Positions 1-9,846 of a stretch of 64,000 nt of DNA are shown here, piece after piece. Positions within the stretch are counted from its first letter, which is position 1, and each line of letters begins with the position of its first letter. The notes beneath the pieces were generated by a model. The model was given only the letters and a program-made list of their open reading frames with translations. It had not been told where the DNA came from and did no database searches. The stretch comes from Fibrobacterota bacterium (GTDB lineage: Bacteria > Fibrobacterota > Chitinivibrionia > Chitinivibrionales > Chitinispirillaceae), in the NCBI GenBank assembly GCA_023459055.1, contig JAEWVR010000005.1, forward strand, positions 43,079 through 107,078, given 5' to 3'. Position numbers and translations under genes: made by a program.

Positions 1-1166
1 TGCAGCAGAAGATCAACACATCACTTGACATATCAGAAAAACATATTGCACGGGTTCAGGCCTGGGTGTTGTTCTTTGCGTTGCTATGTACCGGCCTGGT
101 AATTTTCGCCAACCTCCGGCTTAAATCGTCAATACTAAATCCGATCAAATCACTTTCCTCGCGATTAAAGGACCTTGTTGAGGGTGAAGGTGATTTACGG
201 CAGAGAATTGATGTATCAGGTAGAGATGAGATTGCTGATATGGCGCAGTTATTTAATGAGTTTATAGCGCAACAGCAGCGTATTATTCAGGATGTAAGCA
301 ATGTCTCAGGTGAAGTGGTAAGCAGTTCGACATCAATACGCAAAAATATTGAGATTCTGGCTGAGAATTCCGAGAACAGTGCAATCCAGTCACAAACTGT
401 TGCATCTGCGACCGAACAGGCGTCAACGAATGTATCAAACATCTCTGCATCAGCAGAACAGATGTCATCAACGGTAAGTACTATTGCAACAGCGATTGAA
501 GAAATGAGTATTTCATTAAATGAAGTTGCAAAAAATTGTCAAAAAGAATCTCAGGTTGCAAGTTCTGCAAACGACCAGGCAAAACGTACTCACGTTGAAG
601 TATCACGCTTACAGACGGTTTCTGTCGAGATCAGTAAAATAATTGAGTTGATAAATGATATCGCAGATCAAACCAATTTGCTGGCATTGAACGCAACCAT
701 TGAAGCTGCCAGTGCCGGAGAGGCTGGTAAAGGATTTGCGGTTGTAGCAACAGAGGTCAAGGAGCTTGCAAAACAAACCGCACAGGCGACAGAAAATATC
801 CGTGAGCAGATAGAGCAAATGCAGACCAGCACCAAAAACGCAGTTGACTCTATTAACTTAATCACTACTGTAATCGAAGAGATTCATTCTATTTCAGAAA
901 ATATTGCCACATCCGTTGAAGAGCAAAGTGCAACAATTGGAGAAATATCGCGAAACGTATCGAACTCCTCACAGGCTGCCTCAGACATTGCAAAAAATGT
1001 AAATGAATCAGCGAAAGGATTAAATGGTATTTCCTCAAGTATTCATGATATAAATGAGGTTACATCAAAAGCAACAACCACATTATTGGATCTGAGCAAA
1101 AAAATCGAATCGCTTCACAACCTTACAGAAAGACTTGATACAACACTTGCCAGGTTCAAGATTTAG
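1..1166 (+). CDS. Methyl-accepting chemotaxis protein, 3' part (5' end outside window)
   Basis: The reading frame is open from base 3, so the gene begins upstream of the window; an internal GTG at 66 is not the real start. What is visible is the end of a transmembrane helix, a HAMP linker (roughly 30-80 codons in) and a long alpha-helical MA signalling domain. The hairpin tip reads DIADQTNLLALNATIEAASAG, the conserved CheA/CheW contact region. The Ser/Thr/Ala/Glu-rich heptads on both sides are typical of receptor coiled coils with methylation sites. The sensor domain is missing, so no ligand can be proposed. It is convergent with the next gene and their ends overlap by 11 bases. Confidence 0.95.
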   Translation, partial: QQKINTSLDISEKHIARVQAWVLFFALLCTGLVIFANLRLKSSILNPIKSLSSRLKDLVEGEGDLRQRIDVSGRDEIADMAQLFNEFIAQQQRIIQDVSNVSGEVVSSSTSIRKNIEILAENSENSAIQSQTVASATEQASTNVSNISASAEQMSSTVSTIATAIEEMSISLNEVAKNCQKESQVASSANDQAKRTHVEVSRLQTVSVEISKIIELINDIADQTNLLALNATIEAASAGEAGKGFAVVATEVKELAKQTAQATENIREQIEQMQTSTKNAVDSINLITTVIEEIHSISENIATSVEEQSATIGEISRNVSNSSQAASDIAKNVNESAKGLNGISSSIHDINEVTSKATTTLLDLSKKIESLHNLTERLDTTLARFKI

Positions 1167-1914
1167 ATTTCCGGCTGATTTCAGCCGCGATATCCTTCAT
1201 TATTGAAATACCATCTTCTTTCTGAAGGACATTACCGGTAACAATTATATCTGCACCTGCGTCAAGTTTTTCTTTTGCGGTTAATGCGTCACGGATTCCC
1301 CCTCCGACAATTATCGGAATATCAACCCACTTACGTACCGCAGCAATAAGCTCCGGTGGAACAGACAACTGCGCTCCGCTTCCTGCCTCAAGATACACAA
1401 GCCCCATTCCCATATATTGTGCAGCCAGTGCATGCGCTGCAGCAAGTTCCGGTTTACTTCTTGGTAACGGACGTGTATTACTCATAAACTCAACTGAACT
1501 TACAGCACCTGATTCAATAAGCATATATGCTGTTGGAATAGGCTCCAGTCCGGTCTGTTTAATTATTGGTGCAGCTTTGACATGCTCACCAATAAGGTTT
1601 GATGGATTTCGTCCACTGACAAGGGATAAATACAAAAGTGCGTCAGCATGAGCAGATAATTGTGTCGCATCACCGGGAAATATCATCACTGGTATCGTAC
1701 ATGCTTTTTTCAGAGTCTGTATAAATTTATCAAAATGATTGGAATAGAGCAGCGATCCTCCAACAAGAATCGCATCAGCTCCGCACTTTTGCGACTCTTT
1801 CGCAATCATAGCTGCATCACGTAAACTAAAGTCATCCGGATCAAGAAGCACCCAGTAAAGTTTTTTACCCTTTGTGACAGCCTTTTTTATCTGTTCAAGC
1901 ATTGTGGCACTCAT
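1156..1914 (-). CDS. Geranylgeranylglyceryl phosphate synthase family protein (GGGPS/PcrB-like)
   Basis: A 252-residue TIM-barrel protein of the GGGPS/PcrB family. The N-terminal LLDPDD, the central TAYMLIESG, the YLEAGSGA strand and the C-terminal PIIVGGGIR phosphate-binding loop are all present and in the usual order. Known members join a polyprenyl diphosphate to glycerol-1-phosphate, the first committed step of archaeal-type ether lipids (GGGPS) or of heptaprenylglyceryl lipids (PcrB). Chain length cannot be read from sequence alone. The ATG overlaps the alaS TGA (ATGA), so it is translationally coupled behind alaS. An alternative ATG lies four codons inside. Confidence 0.88.
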   Translation of the reverse strand: MSATMLEQIKKAVTKGKKLYWVLLDPDDFSLRDAAMIAKESQKCGADAILVGGSLLYSNHFDKFIQTLKKACTIPVMIFPGDATQLSAHADALLYLSLVSGRNPSNLIGEHVKAAPIIKQTGLEPIPTAYMLIESGAVSSVEFMSNTRPLPRSKPELAAAHALAAQYMGMGLVYLEAGSGAQLSVPPELIAAVRKWVDIPIIVGGGIRDALTAKEKLDAGADIIVTGNVLQKEDGISIMKDIAAEISRKSKS

Positions 1915-4586
1915 TTTAAAGTACCTTCCCTCGCAATAAGAAGTTCGTTTACAGCAGCTAATGCATCAGCCAGCCTGGATATATCTTTACCACCAGCCTG
2001 AGCACGTAACGGACTTCCACCGCCATTACCGCCCGCTTTCTGAGCCGCAGCTTTAACAAGCTCTCCGCAATGTACACCGCACTTTTTTACAGATGCACTT
2101 CCGGCACTTGCAGAGAAAAGCACCTTATCATCAACAACAGCACCAAGGACAATTACCATATCGTTGATTTGCTTATTCTTAATTTCATCAGTAACTGCAT
2201 CGGAAAGCTGTGCAAATGTATCTTTGTCAACTGTTCCGAGATTTTTAACAATCCACGGCATTACAGTGCTTCTGTTTTTCGCTTCTGCAAAGAATGCCCC
2301 TATTGTTGATGCGGCCTTTGCAGATGAGAGCTCTTTTACCTGTGCCTCCAGCGCCTTATTGGAATCTGCCAGAGCCTGTACGCGTTCGACTATCTTGTCT
2401 GAAGCGACTTTCAATTGTGATGCCAGCGTATCAATTGTTTTTTCTTTACTATAAAGAACACTTAATACGCCTTTGCCTGTGACCGCTTCAATACGTCTGA
2501 CACCTGCGCTTATTGATGTCTCCACCATGATATGAAATGCGCCAATCTGACCGGTTGCATCAACATGAGTACCGCCACACAATTCCTTGCTGACATCACC
2601 CATTGACACTACGCGAACCTTATCACCGTACTTTTCACCAAAAAGCGCTGTTGCACCTTCCTTTTTTGCATCATCTACATTCTTTACATCTGTGCAAACC
2701 GGAACATTCTCCATGATCCACTCATTTACCTGCATCTCAACAGCAGCGACCTCTTCTGACGTCAATCCTTTAAAATGTGTAAAGTCAAAACGGAGTCCTG
2801 ATGGTTCCACTTTTGATCCGGACTGCTGGACATGATCTCCAAGCACGTTACGCAACGCGGCCTGCAACAGATGTGTTGCGGAGTGATTACGGCGTGTCGC
2901 CATACGTAAATCGGTGTTGATCTGAGCAGTAAACTCCTGTGATAACTCCTTTTCGGGGATACTCATTGGAATTAATACTTTATGGATAATCAGATCGTTC
3001 CACTTAATCGTGTTCAATACGGTAATATCAACTCCTGATACCGCGGTAAGTTTACCGGTATCACCGGTCTGCCCGCCGGACTCCGCATAAAATGGTGTTT
3101 TATCAAGAATGACAAGATACTCCCGAACGCCATCACCTTCATCAACCATTTTGAATTTGCAAATTTTTACTTTTGCACTGCCACTTGTATACCCGAGAAA
3201 TTCAGTCCCGCTTGCAGCTTTAATTTCAGTCCATCCGTCAGGCGACAAGCCATCATCACCTTTACGGGCTTCACGTGCGCGGGCTTTCTGTTCTTCCATA
3301 AATTTTGTATACCCGTCTTCATCAACATTGAAACCTTTTTCAAATGCCATAAGACGGGTAAGATCCATCGGAAAACCATACGTATCGTATAATGTAAAAA
3401 CATCCGCACCGGCAAGAGTTTTAGTTCCCTTCGATGATGCCGTTTCTATCATTGTGTTAAACTTTTCAATACCTTGTTCAAGCGTTGCACCGAAACGTTC
3501 TTCTTCAGATTTTATGACTTCTTCAACAAAGCTCCGCCGCTGTGTGATTTCCGGAAAGGCTTCACCCATTTCCGAAATGACAACTTCTACAAGTTTGTAA
3601 AGGAATGGTTCACGAAAACCCAGCTCGCGACCAAAACGGAATGCCCTGCGAAGAAGACGTCTCAACACATAGCCACGACCCTCATTTGATGGGAATGCGC
3701 CATCTGTAATGGCGAAAACAAGCGATCGTATGTGGTCTGCGATAACCCGGTAAGGAGTGCCTGCTTCACCTTCATCATATTTTTTATTGGACAGTTTCTC
3801 AATCTGTCTGATAATTGACCTGAACAGATCAATATCGTAATTGGATCCTACTCCCTGAATAACCGACACGATACGTTCAAATCCCATCCCAGTATCTACA
3901 TGTTTGGCCGGTAGAGGTTTAAGTGATCCATCTTTTTCACGGTTGTATTGCATAAAGACAAGATTCCAGAGCTCACGATATCTCGCATTTTGTCCATTGA
4001 CACCTTCAATCGGATCTGCATAAGTAGCCTTCTGCGTAGACAAATCGCCCATATCATAATGGATTTCGCTGCATGGTCCACAAGGCCCGGTCTCGCCCAT
4101 CTCCCAGAAATTACTCTTATCTCCAAAACGCATAATTCTATGGTGTTCAATATCAGTCTCGGTCTGCCAGAACTTCTCTGCCTCATCATCCCCGGTATGT
4201 ACCGTAACAAACAAGCGTTCCTTTGGTATTTTCCATACCTGAGTCAACAGTTCCCAGGCCCACTTAATCGCTTCCTTTTTGTAATAATCACCAAAAGACC
4301 AGTTACCAAGCATCTCAAAGAATGTGTGATGATAATGATCACGCCCGACTTCTTCAAGATCGTTATGCTTACCGCTTACCCGCATACACTTCTGTGAATT
4401 TGCTGCGCGCTTCAAACCCTTGGGATTATCGCCAAGTAATATTGCTTTGAACTGATTCATACCTGCATTTGTAAAGAGCAGCGTCGGATCATCCTGAGGG
4501 ACAACCGGTGAACTGGCAATAAAGTTGTGCGCTCTTTCTTCAAAAAACCTGATAAAGTCGTTACGGATTTCTTTTGATGATTTCAT
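1911..4586 (-). CDS. alaS: Alanine--tRNA ligase
   Basis: Full-length (891 residues) class II alanyl-tRNA synthetase. The N-terminal catalytic core carries FFEERAHNF, TGPCGPCSEIHYD near residue 167 and GMGFER near residue 233. The editing domain has the zinc-site motifs NHSATHLLQ and CGGTHV, and the C-terminal oligomerisation/DHHA1-like segment ends with a glycine-rich stretch (GGNGGGSPLRAQAGG). It charges tRNA-Ala and clears Ser/Gly mischarging. The GGGPS-like gene follows with a four-base overlap. No frameshift or missing motif is seen. Confidence 0.98.
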   Translation of the reverse strand: MKSSKEIRNDFIRFFEERAHNFIASSPVVPQDDPTLLFTNAGMNQFKAILLGDNPKGLKRAANSQKCMRVSGKHNDLEEVGRDHYHHTFFEMLGNWSFGDYYKKEAIKWAWELLTQVWKIPKERLFVTVHTGDDEAEKFWQTETDIEHHRIMRFGDKSNFWEMGETGPCGPCSEIHYDMGDLSTQKATYADPIEGVNGQNARYRELWNLVFMQYNREKDGSLKPLPAKHVDTGMGFERIVSVIQGVGSNYDIDLFRSIIRQIEKLSNKKYDEGEAGTPYRVIADHIRSLVFAITDGAFPSNEGRGYVLRRLLRRAFRFGRELGFREPFLYKLVEVVISEMGEAFPEITQRRSFVEEVIKSEEERFGATLEQGIEKFNTMIETASSKGTKTLAGADVFTLYDTYGFPMDLTRLMAFEKGFNVDEDGYTKFMEEQKARAREARKGDDGLSPDGWTEIKAASGTEFLGYTSGSAKVKICKFKMVDEGDGVREYLVILDKTPFYAESGGQTGDTGKLTAVSGVDITVLNTIKWNDLIIHKVLIPMSIPEKELSQEFTAQINTDLRMATRRNHSATHLLQAALRNVLGDHVQQSGSKVEPSGLRFDFTHFKGLTSEEVAAVEMQVNEWIMENVPVCTDVKNVDDAKKEGATALFGEKYGDKVRVVSMGDVSKELCGGTHVDATGQIGAFHIMVETSISAGVRRIEAVTGKGVLSVLYSKEKTIDTLASQLKVASDKIVERVQALADSNKALEAQVKELSSAKAASTIGAFFAEAKNRSTVMPWIVKNLGTVDKDTFAQLSDAVTDEIKNKQINDMVIVLGAVVDDKVLFSASAGSASVKKCGVHCGELVKAAAQKAGGNGGGSPLRAQAGGKDISRLADALAAVNELLIAREGTLK

Positions 4587-4745
4587 AATTCTTTATACTA
4601 TGTTTAAGTTTACGCAAGGATTGACTGATTCACAGTAATATGCCATTAAATCAAGCCTTGATGATACTATTTATTTCATTTTTAACAGTCATTTTATTTG
4701 GGATACAATTCAATCAGAACCATATACCAACATGAAGACCATAAT

Positions 4746-4783
4746 ACTGATTGGCATAACGCATACGCATTCTGCCAATCAGT
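4746..4783 (-). terminator. Inverted repeat after recA, candidate terminator
   Basis: ACTGATTGGCA at 4746-4756 pairs perfectly with TGCCAATCAGT at 4773-4783 around a 16-base loop, starting 12 bases past the recA stop. In the recA direction it is followed only by a mixed A/T stretch, not a clean T-run, so rho-independent function is plausible but not certain. Confidence 0.5.
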
Positions 4784-4794
4784 AACGCTATAAT

Positions 4795-5877
4795 TCATTC
4801 CCCTGCTTCAATCGGCACATCAATATCAGATTCCGATGAAACAGTTCCCATACGCAGAGCGGCACCCTTTTCCCGGACTTTTTTCTCTATTGCATCAAGT
4901 ATATCGCGATTTTCATTCAGGAAATCACGGGCTTTTTCGCGCCCCTGACCGATACGTTCGCCCTGATACGAGAACCAGGCACCGCTTTTATCAACAATTC
5001 CCATTTCAACCCCAAGGTCAAGCACATCGCCTTCAAAAGATATTCCCTTACCGTAAAGTATATCAAACTCAGCCTCACGAAATGGCGGTGCTACTTTATT
5101 TTTGACAACTTTCGCACGTGTACGGTTACCAGTTACTGTCTCGCCATCTTTGATTGCTGCAGTTCTTCTGATATCAATACGTACTGACGAATAAAACTTT
5201 AGTGCATTTCCGCCAGTCGTGGTTTCAGGATTACCGAACATAACACCGATTTTCATACGTAGCTGATTGATAAAAACCAGACATGTTTTAGATTTTGAAA
5301 TAACTCCGGTTAATTTACGCAATGCTTGAGACATAAGGCGAGCCTGAAGCCCCATATGGCTATCACCCATGTCTCCCTCAATTTCGGCTGCTGGAACAAG
5401 TGCAGCAACACTGTCTACGACGATAATGTCTATAGTTCCGCTTCGTACAAGTGTATCTGCGATCTCCAGTGCCTGCTCACCAGTATCGGGCTGAGATACC
5501 AATAAATTATCTATATCAACGCCAAGATTCTTCGCATACGCAGCATCAAATGCATACTCTGCATCAATTAATACTGCAATTCCACCCTTTTTCTGAGCGT
5601 TTGCTATCGCATGAAGCGCAAGTGTTGTTTTCCCTGACGACTCCGGACCATAGACCTCAATAATTCTACCTTTAGGAAAACCGCCAACACCAAGCGCCAT
5701 ATCAAGCGATAATGAACCTGTTGATATTACAGGCACTTCATCTTTCAGGCTTGCAGTACCCAACCGCATGATTGAACCTTTTCCATGCTGTTTTTCAATC
5801 TGACTCACTGCCTGTTCTAACGCAGCATTGCGGTTTTTAGCTTCCTCCTCAACTACTGCGGCACCTTTTTTTGCCAT
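4795..5877 (-). CDS. recA: Recombinase RecA
   Basis: 360 residues, normal RecA length. Walker A is GPESSGKT (residues 77-84), the Walker B region reads IIVVDSVAAL, and the L2/ATP-sensing region contains FINQLRMKIGVMFGNPETT. The C-terminal tail is acidic, as in other RecA proteins. It forms filaments on ssDNA for homologous recombination and promotes LexA-type self-cleavage. A strong Shine-Dalgarno sequence (AGAGGAG) lies upstream of the ATG. It stands alone, with a hairpin downstream. I could not recognise a LexA operator upstream, so SOS control is unproven here. Confidence 0.98.
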   Translation of the reverse strand: MAKKGAAVVEEEAKNRNAALEQAVSQIEKQHGKGSIMRLGTASLKDEVPVISTGSLSLDMALGVGGFPKGRIIEVYGPESSGKTTLALHAIANAQKKGGIAVLIDAEYAFDAAYAKNLGVDIDNLLVSQPDTGEQALEIADTLVRSGTIDIIVVDSVAALVPAAEIEGDMGDSHMGLQARLMSQALRKLTGVISKSKTCLVFINQLRMKIGVMFGNPETTTGGNALKFYSSVRIDIRRTAAIKDGETVTGNRTRAKVVKNKVAPPFREAEFDILYGKGISFEGDVLDLGVEMGIVDKSGAWFSYQGERIGQGREKARDFLNENRDILDAIEKKVREKGAALRMGTVSSESDIDVPIEAGE

Positions 5878-6413
5878 AATAACATTACTCCTCTTTTTGT
5901 GGTGATATATGAATAGCTTTTTCTTTCAATTTTTTACTCAACGTTTTTGATAAAATACCATCCGGCAAATAGAGCCAGAATTTTTTTTTAACTTATACAT
6001 TATATATCACACAGAAAATCCTTACATTCGGATATTTTTTATACTAACAATACTACATCGATCCTGAAAAAGTAATGTCGGTGTGATTGCTTCAATTCAC
6101 ACTGATTTCAGTAACACTGCATAGTATTAATTTTTTAACAAATTGATTTTATAATATGATATATCAGTTAACAGGTGAATGGACATTACCGGTAATCTCT
6201 TATAAAGCAGCTTAAGACTTCCCTTTCAAGTTCTTTTCCGGACATCTTTTTAAAACCCTTTTCATACACTTCCCAATGCTATGTTTTCGTCTCAAGCATA
6301 GTCGACACTCTGGCGTTTTTGAATTACCTGGTAAAACTAACATTGGTATTGGGCATCCGGTGCCACATTGACATTACCATACTTAAAGTACAGTAATGTC
6401 AGCAAACACTATT
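5878..6413. other. Intergenic region recA/glgB
   Basis: 536 bases without a credible gene. The recA-proximal part is very A/T-rich and must hold the recA promoter and leader; no SOS box could be identified by eye. The only clear structure is the glgB-proximal hairpin, listed separately. Confidence 0.6.
6369..6401 (-). terminator. Hairpin after glgB, candidate terminator
   Basis: TGACATTAC (6369-6377) pairs with GTAATGTCA (6393-6401), and the inner TACT/AGTA extends the stem around a tiny TAA loop. It begins 12 bases beyond the glgB stop. There is no strong T-run after it, so the call is moderate. Confidence 0.45.
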
Positions 6414-8396
6414 CTACTCTTCATCAGTCTTTTCTAAATCATCTTTTTTATAATGAAAGACAATCACTCCAAGTGGTGGCAATTTAAGCTGCAAAGAAAA
6501 CTTTCTCCCGTGATGCTGAACATTTTGGGTCATGACACCCCCGGCATTTCCGATACCACTACCGCCATACTCTTTTGCATCACTATTAAAGACCTCTTTA
6601 TAAAAGCCTTCAATATTAACCCCTACCTTATATTTCTCCCGTGGCACCGGTGTAAAATTTGCTGCAACCAGAACCATTTCGTCAGGATCTTTACCCTTAC
6701 GGACAAATGACAAAATACTATTCTCCCAATCATTACAATCCATCCACTCGAAACCCTTCGGATCGAAGTCCAGTTCGTGAAGTGATGGTATATCGCGATA
6801 CAGTTTATTGAGATCCGCAACCATCAGCTGAACACCACTATGGCGTTCCCACTGAGTCAAGCTCCAGTTAACACTTTTGTCATGATTCCATTCATCCCAC
6901 TGTGCGATTTCTGAACTCATAAAAAGCAGTTTTTTGCCTGGATGCATAAACTGATACGATAAAAGTAATCGTAAATTTGCCAGACGCTTCCAGTCATCAC
7001 CGGGAAACTTATTAACCAGCGATTGCTTTCCGTGTACGATTTCATCATGAGACAAAGGAAGCACATAGTTTTCAGTAAATGCATAGAGCATACTGAATGT
7101 AAGCTCCCCATGATGATACTTACGGTGGATTGGATCTTTGCTCATATATTCGAGCACATCATGCATCCATCCCATATTCCATTTCATACCAAATCCAAGC
7201 CCTCCAACATATGTTGGTCTCGAAACCATCGGCCAGGCAGTTGATTCTTCTGCAATCGTCTGGACATCCGGGAACGCTTTGTAAACCTCCATATTGAACT
7301 TTTTCAAAAAGTCAATTGCTTCAAGATTCTCGCGCCCGCCAAATTTGTTGGGGATCCATTCACCATGACGTCTTGAGTAGTCAAGATACAGCATTGACGC
7401 CACAGCATCAACCCGCAGTCCATCGATGTGATACTTTTCAAGCCAGAACATCGCACTGCTCATCAGGAATGCCTGAACTTCATTACGGCCGTAGTTAAAA
7501 ATGTAACTCTTCCAGTCGGGATGAAAACCCTTCTTCGGATCTGCATGTTCATACAAACAGGTACCATCAAAATATGCAAGCCCATGCTCATCACCGGGGA
7601 AGTGTGATGGCACCCAGTCAAGTATTACGGCAATGTCATTCTGATGCAGGTAATCGATAAGGTACATGAAATCCTGAGGAGTACCATAGCGGCTTGTTGG
7701 CGCAAAATAACCAATTGTCTGATACCCCCATGAACCATAAAACGGATGTTCCATAACAGGAAGAAACTCTACGTGAGTGAAACCCATTTTTTGTATATAT
7801 GCGACAAACTCCGGCGCCATTTCCCGATATGTCAAAAAACGTTCCTCACCGTTTTCATCAACTTTTTTCATCCACGATCCAATATGCATTTCGTAAATTG
7901 ATATTGGAGAACTCAGTTCGTTGACTTTTTTACGTTTCTCCATCCAGACACTATCATTCCATGTGTAATCAATCTCCCAGACGACCGGTGATGTTCGTGG
8001 TGGAACTTCCCAGTGCATCGCAAATGGATCACCCCTGTTTGCTCTGTAACTGTTCACTCTTGAGTCTACATGAAATTTGTACAGTGTTCCTTTTTCAATT
8101 CCGGGAATAAATCCTTCCCAGATACCTGAATTATCTGTTCTTTCCAAAAGCGGATGACTTTTAGGATTCCAGTTATTAAAATCCCCTACCATTGAAACAC
8201 TTCTGGCATTTGGTGCCCACACAGCAAAATAACAACCGGCTACACCGTTATTCATCATAAGATGCGAACCGAGCTTATCGAAAAGCCGATAGTGATTGCC
8301 CTCTTTAAACAGGTATACATCAAAATCCGAGAATAATGAAACATCATATAATACCTTGTTCTCATTTTTAATTAAAACCTCTGAATCCTGTTTCAT
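6414..8396 (-). CDS. glgB: 1,4-alpha-glucan branching enzyme
   Basis: A 660-residue GH13 branching enzyme with an N-terminal CBM48-type module (about residues 40-140, including VWAPNARSVSMVGDFNNW), a catalytic barrel and a C-terminal beta domain. Catalytic landmarks are GLRVDAVASM with nucleophile Asp330, the acid/base Glu at IAEES (383-384) and HDE at 450-452. It moves alpha-1,4 segments to alpha-1,6 branch points in glycogen. A good ribosome site (AAGGAGAT) precedes the ATG. No other glycogen genes are next to it, so it seems to be transcribed alone. Confidence 0.97.
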   Translation of the reverse strand: MKQDSEVLIKNENKVLYDVSLFSDFDVYLFKEGNHYRLFDKLGSHLMMNNGVAGCYFAVWAPNARSVSMVGDFNNWNPKSHPLLERTDNSGIWEGFIPGIEKGTLYKFHVDSRVNSYRANRGDPFAMHWEVPPRTSPVVWEIDYTWNDSVWMEKRKKVNELSSPISIYEMHIGSWMKKVDENGEERFLTYREMAPEFVAYIQKMGFTHVEFLPVMEHPFYGSWGYQTIGYFAPTSRYGTPQDFMYLIDYLHQNDIAVILDWVPSHFPGDEHGLAYFDGTCLYEHADPKKGFHPDWKSYIFNYGRNEVQAFLMSSAMFWLEKYHIDGLRVDAVASMLYLDYSRRHGEWIPNKFGGRENLEAIDFLKKFNMEVYKAFPDVQTIAEESTAWPMVSRPTYVGGLGFGMKWNMGWMHDVLEYMSKDPIHRKYHHGELTFSMLYAFTENYVLPLSHDEIVHGKQSLVNKFPGDDWKRLANLRLLLSYQFMHPGKKLLFMSSEIAQWDEWNHDKSVNWSLTQWERHSGVQLMVADLNKLYRDIPSLHELDFDPKGFEWMDCNDWENSILSFVRKGKDPDEMVLVAANFTPVPREKYKVGVNIEGFYKEVFNSDAKEYGGSGIGNAGGVMTQNVQHHGRKFSLQLKLPPLGVIVFHYKKDDLEKTDEE

Positions 8397-8955
8397 TACA
8401 TCTCCTTTCGAGCTCTTGATTACTAATGCTAAATGCTTAATTTTAGAGTAGTAACAGAGTCATGTACAATTAAAATTAGTGTGATGTTGTGTTTATAGAC
8501 ATGCATAGAGTTTCATTCTTCAGGCCACAGACCCATTTAGCAACACCTTCATTGCCGTTCCCCTGGCCACAAGTCTCACTTCATACACGATTTGTGAATT
8601 TGTGTACAAAAAAAACTCCCAACTCTATCGAAAATGATGGTACTATATTGAATATAGTTTTCCGGGCTCAATTCGTGAACGATTAATTATACTAAAGGGA
8701 AAAAAACATGCGAATTTTCACAAAAGTCAACACATTTTTGTAAAAAACATACAACTGCCATGTTTTTTTGTATATATTATTTTAATCTTCTTAGTGCAGA
8801 AATAATTCTTTGTGACAGAAATCTAAGGGTGATTCAGATAATCGGGGTATGTAAGCGGATTGGTTGTCTCACAGACGGGTGTGTTTTAATAACAAACTGG
8901 TTTCTCGCTGTATGCCCTTTACAAATAAGCATGTAACGGTATATATGGAGTTGCA
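8397..8955. other. Intergenic region between divergent genes
   Basis: 559 bases between glgB and the next gene, which point away from each other, so both promoters should lie here. A 65-codon frame at 8489-8686 has no ribosome site or recognisable features and is not annotated. I see no conserved RNA structure or repeat. Confidence 0.5.
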
Positions 8956-9723
8956 ATGAAAAAAGCAGTGGTTACATTGTTAGTTTTATCAGCCCTCGGT
9001 ATCGGTGGATATTTTGGATATACTTTTTACCAACTAAAAACATCCCCGCTTGAAAAAGCGCGAAAAGCAGAATTGGATGGCCGGATTCAAAATGCATTTG
9101 ATCACTACATTGACGCTCTAAGATTTATTACTCCCGACTTGCCGCTCCCTGATCTAAACAAATCCAAGGTAGTTGATTCAAAAATCTGGAAATCAGACCT
9201 GGCGAGGTATACATCCTGGTTACTTGACACATCAAAAAAACCAGCTGCATTTGATTCTATCTATAATAAAATCCTTGGTTACCAGGATAACTATTCGCAC
9301 TCCGAAAACAAAATAGTCAACCTGACAGGCACGATTCTCTCAGGAGATGCGTTTGACACAGAATGGAAAGATGCCTTCTACGCACCAACAGCCCCCTGGA
9401 ACGAATCACACAAGGAGTTATCATCCTATGCCTATTCTAAAAAAGGATCATTTTTACGACTCTCCGCAGACAAGGGATTTACCTATAACATCAGTATCAT
9501 TAATCTGAAAACAGGAATTCAAACATCATTTACTGTTTACTCAGAGGGAAAAACCACAAGTCTGGTTTTTCCTGGAAAATATATTGTTATTTGCAGAAGT
9601 ATTGTTGAGTATTCCAAAGGGCAGAAATGGGTCTCACCATCAACAATAACCCCGATTACGATCCCTGATTCATCTTCGTTGATAAAGGGAATGCTTATTA
9701 CAAAAGTTGCCAGGACAAAGTAA
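8956..9723 (+). CDS. Membrane-anchored protein of unknown function
   Basis: 255 residues, not recognised. An N-terminal helix (about residues 4-26, VVTLLVLSALGIGGYFGYTF) is an uncleaved anchor or signal; the rest is predicted outside the cytoplasm. Residues 33-55 (KARKAELDGRIQNAFDHYIDA) resemble a single TPR-like helical hairpin. The C-terminal half looks beta-rich and ends in a carboxypeptidase-regulatory-like strand pattern (TTSLVFPGKYIVICRS). GGAG six bases before the ATG supports the start. It converges on the next gene, from which it is separated by a short weak hairpin. Confidence 0.75.
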   Translation: MKKAVVTLLVLSALGIGGYFGYTFYQLKTSPLEKARKAELDGRIQNAFDHYIDALRFITPDLPLPDLNKSKVVDSKIWKSDLARYTSWLLDTSKKPAAFDSIYNKILGYQDNYSHSENKIVNLTGTILSGDAFDTEWKDAFYAPTAPWNESHKELSSYAYSKKGSFLRLSADKGFTYNISIINLKTGIQTSFTVYSEGKTTSLVFPGKYIVICRSIVEYSKGQKWVSPSTITPITIPDSSSLIKGMLITKVARTK

Positions 9724-9768
9724 TAACCATCTTAATTATTGATTTGGCCAGCTATTCAACAAAAGCAG

Positions 9769-9794
9769 GATTCGCAATGCTCTATTGTGCAATC
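9769..9794. terminator. Weak hairpin between convergent genes
   Basis: GATTCGCAAT (9769-9778) pairs with ATTGTGCAATC (9784-9794) with one bulge and one G-T pair. It lies between two converging genes, where a bidirectional terminator would be expected, but there is no T-run. Confidence 0.3.
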
Positions 9795-9846
9795 GGGTTA
9801 ACTACGCGTCATTCAGTTTCATCTGCAGGATATTACTTCTTTAGAA

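Noticed and set aside
3109..3600. 163-codon frame on the + strand
   Set aside because: Antisense shadow of alaS.
5878..6413. LexA/SOS operator upstream of recA
   Set aside because: No palindrome of a known LexA type (Gram-negative or Gram-positive) could be identified by eye.
8489..8686. 65-codon frame
   Set aside because: No ribosome site, no family; within a promoter region.
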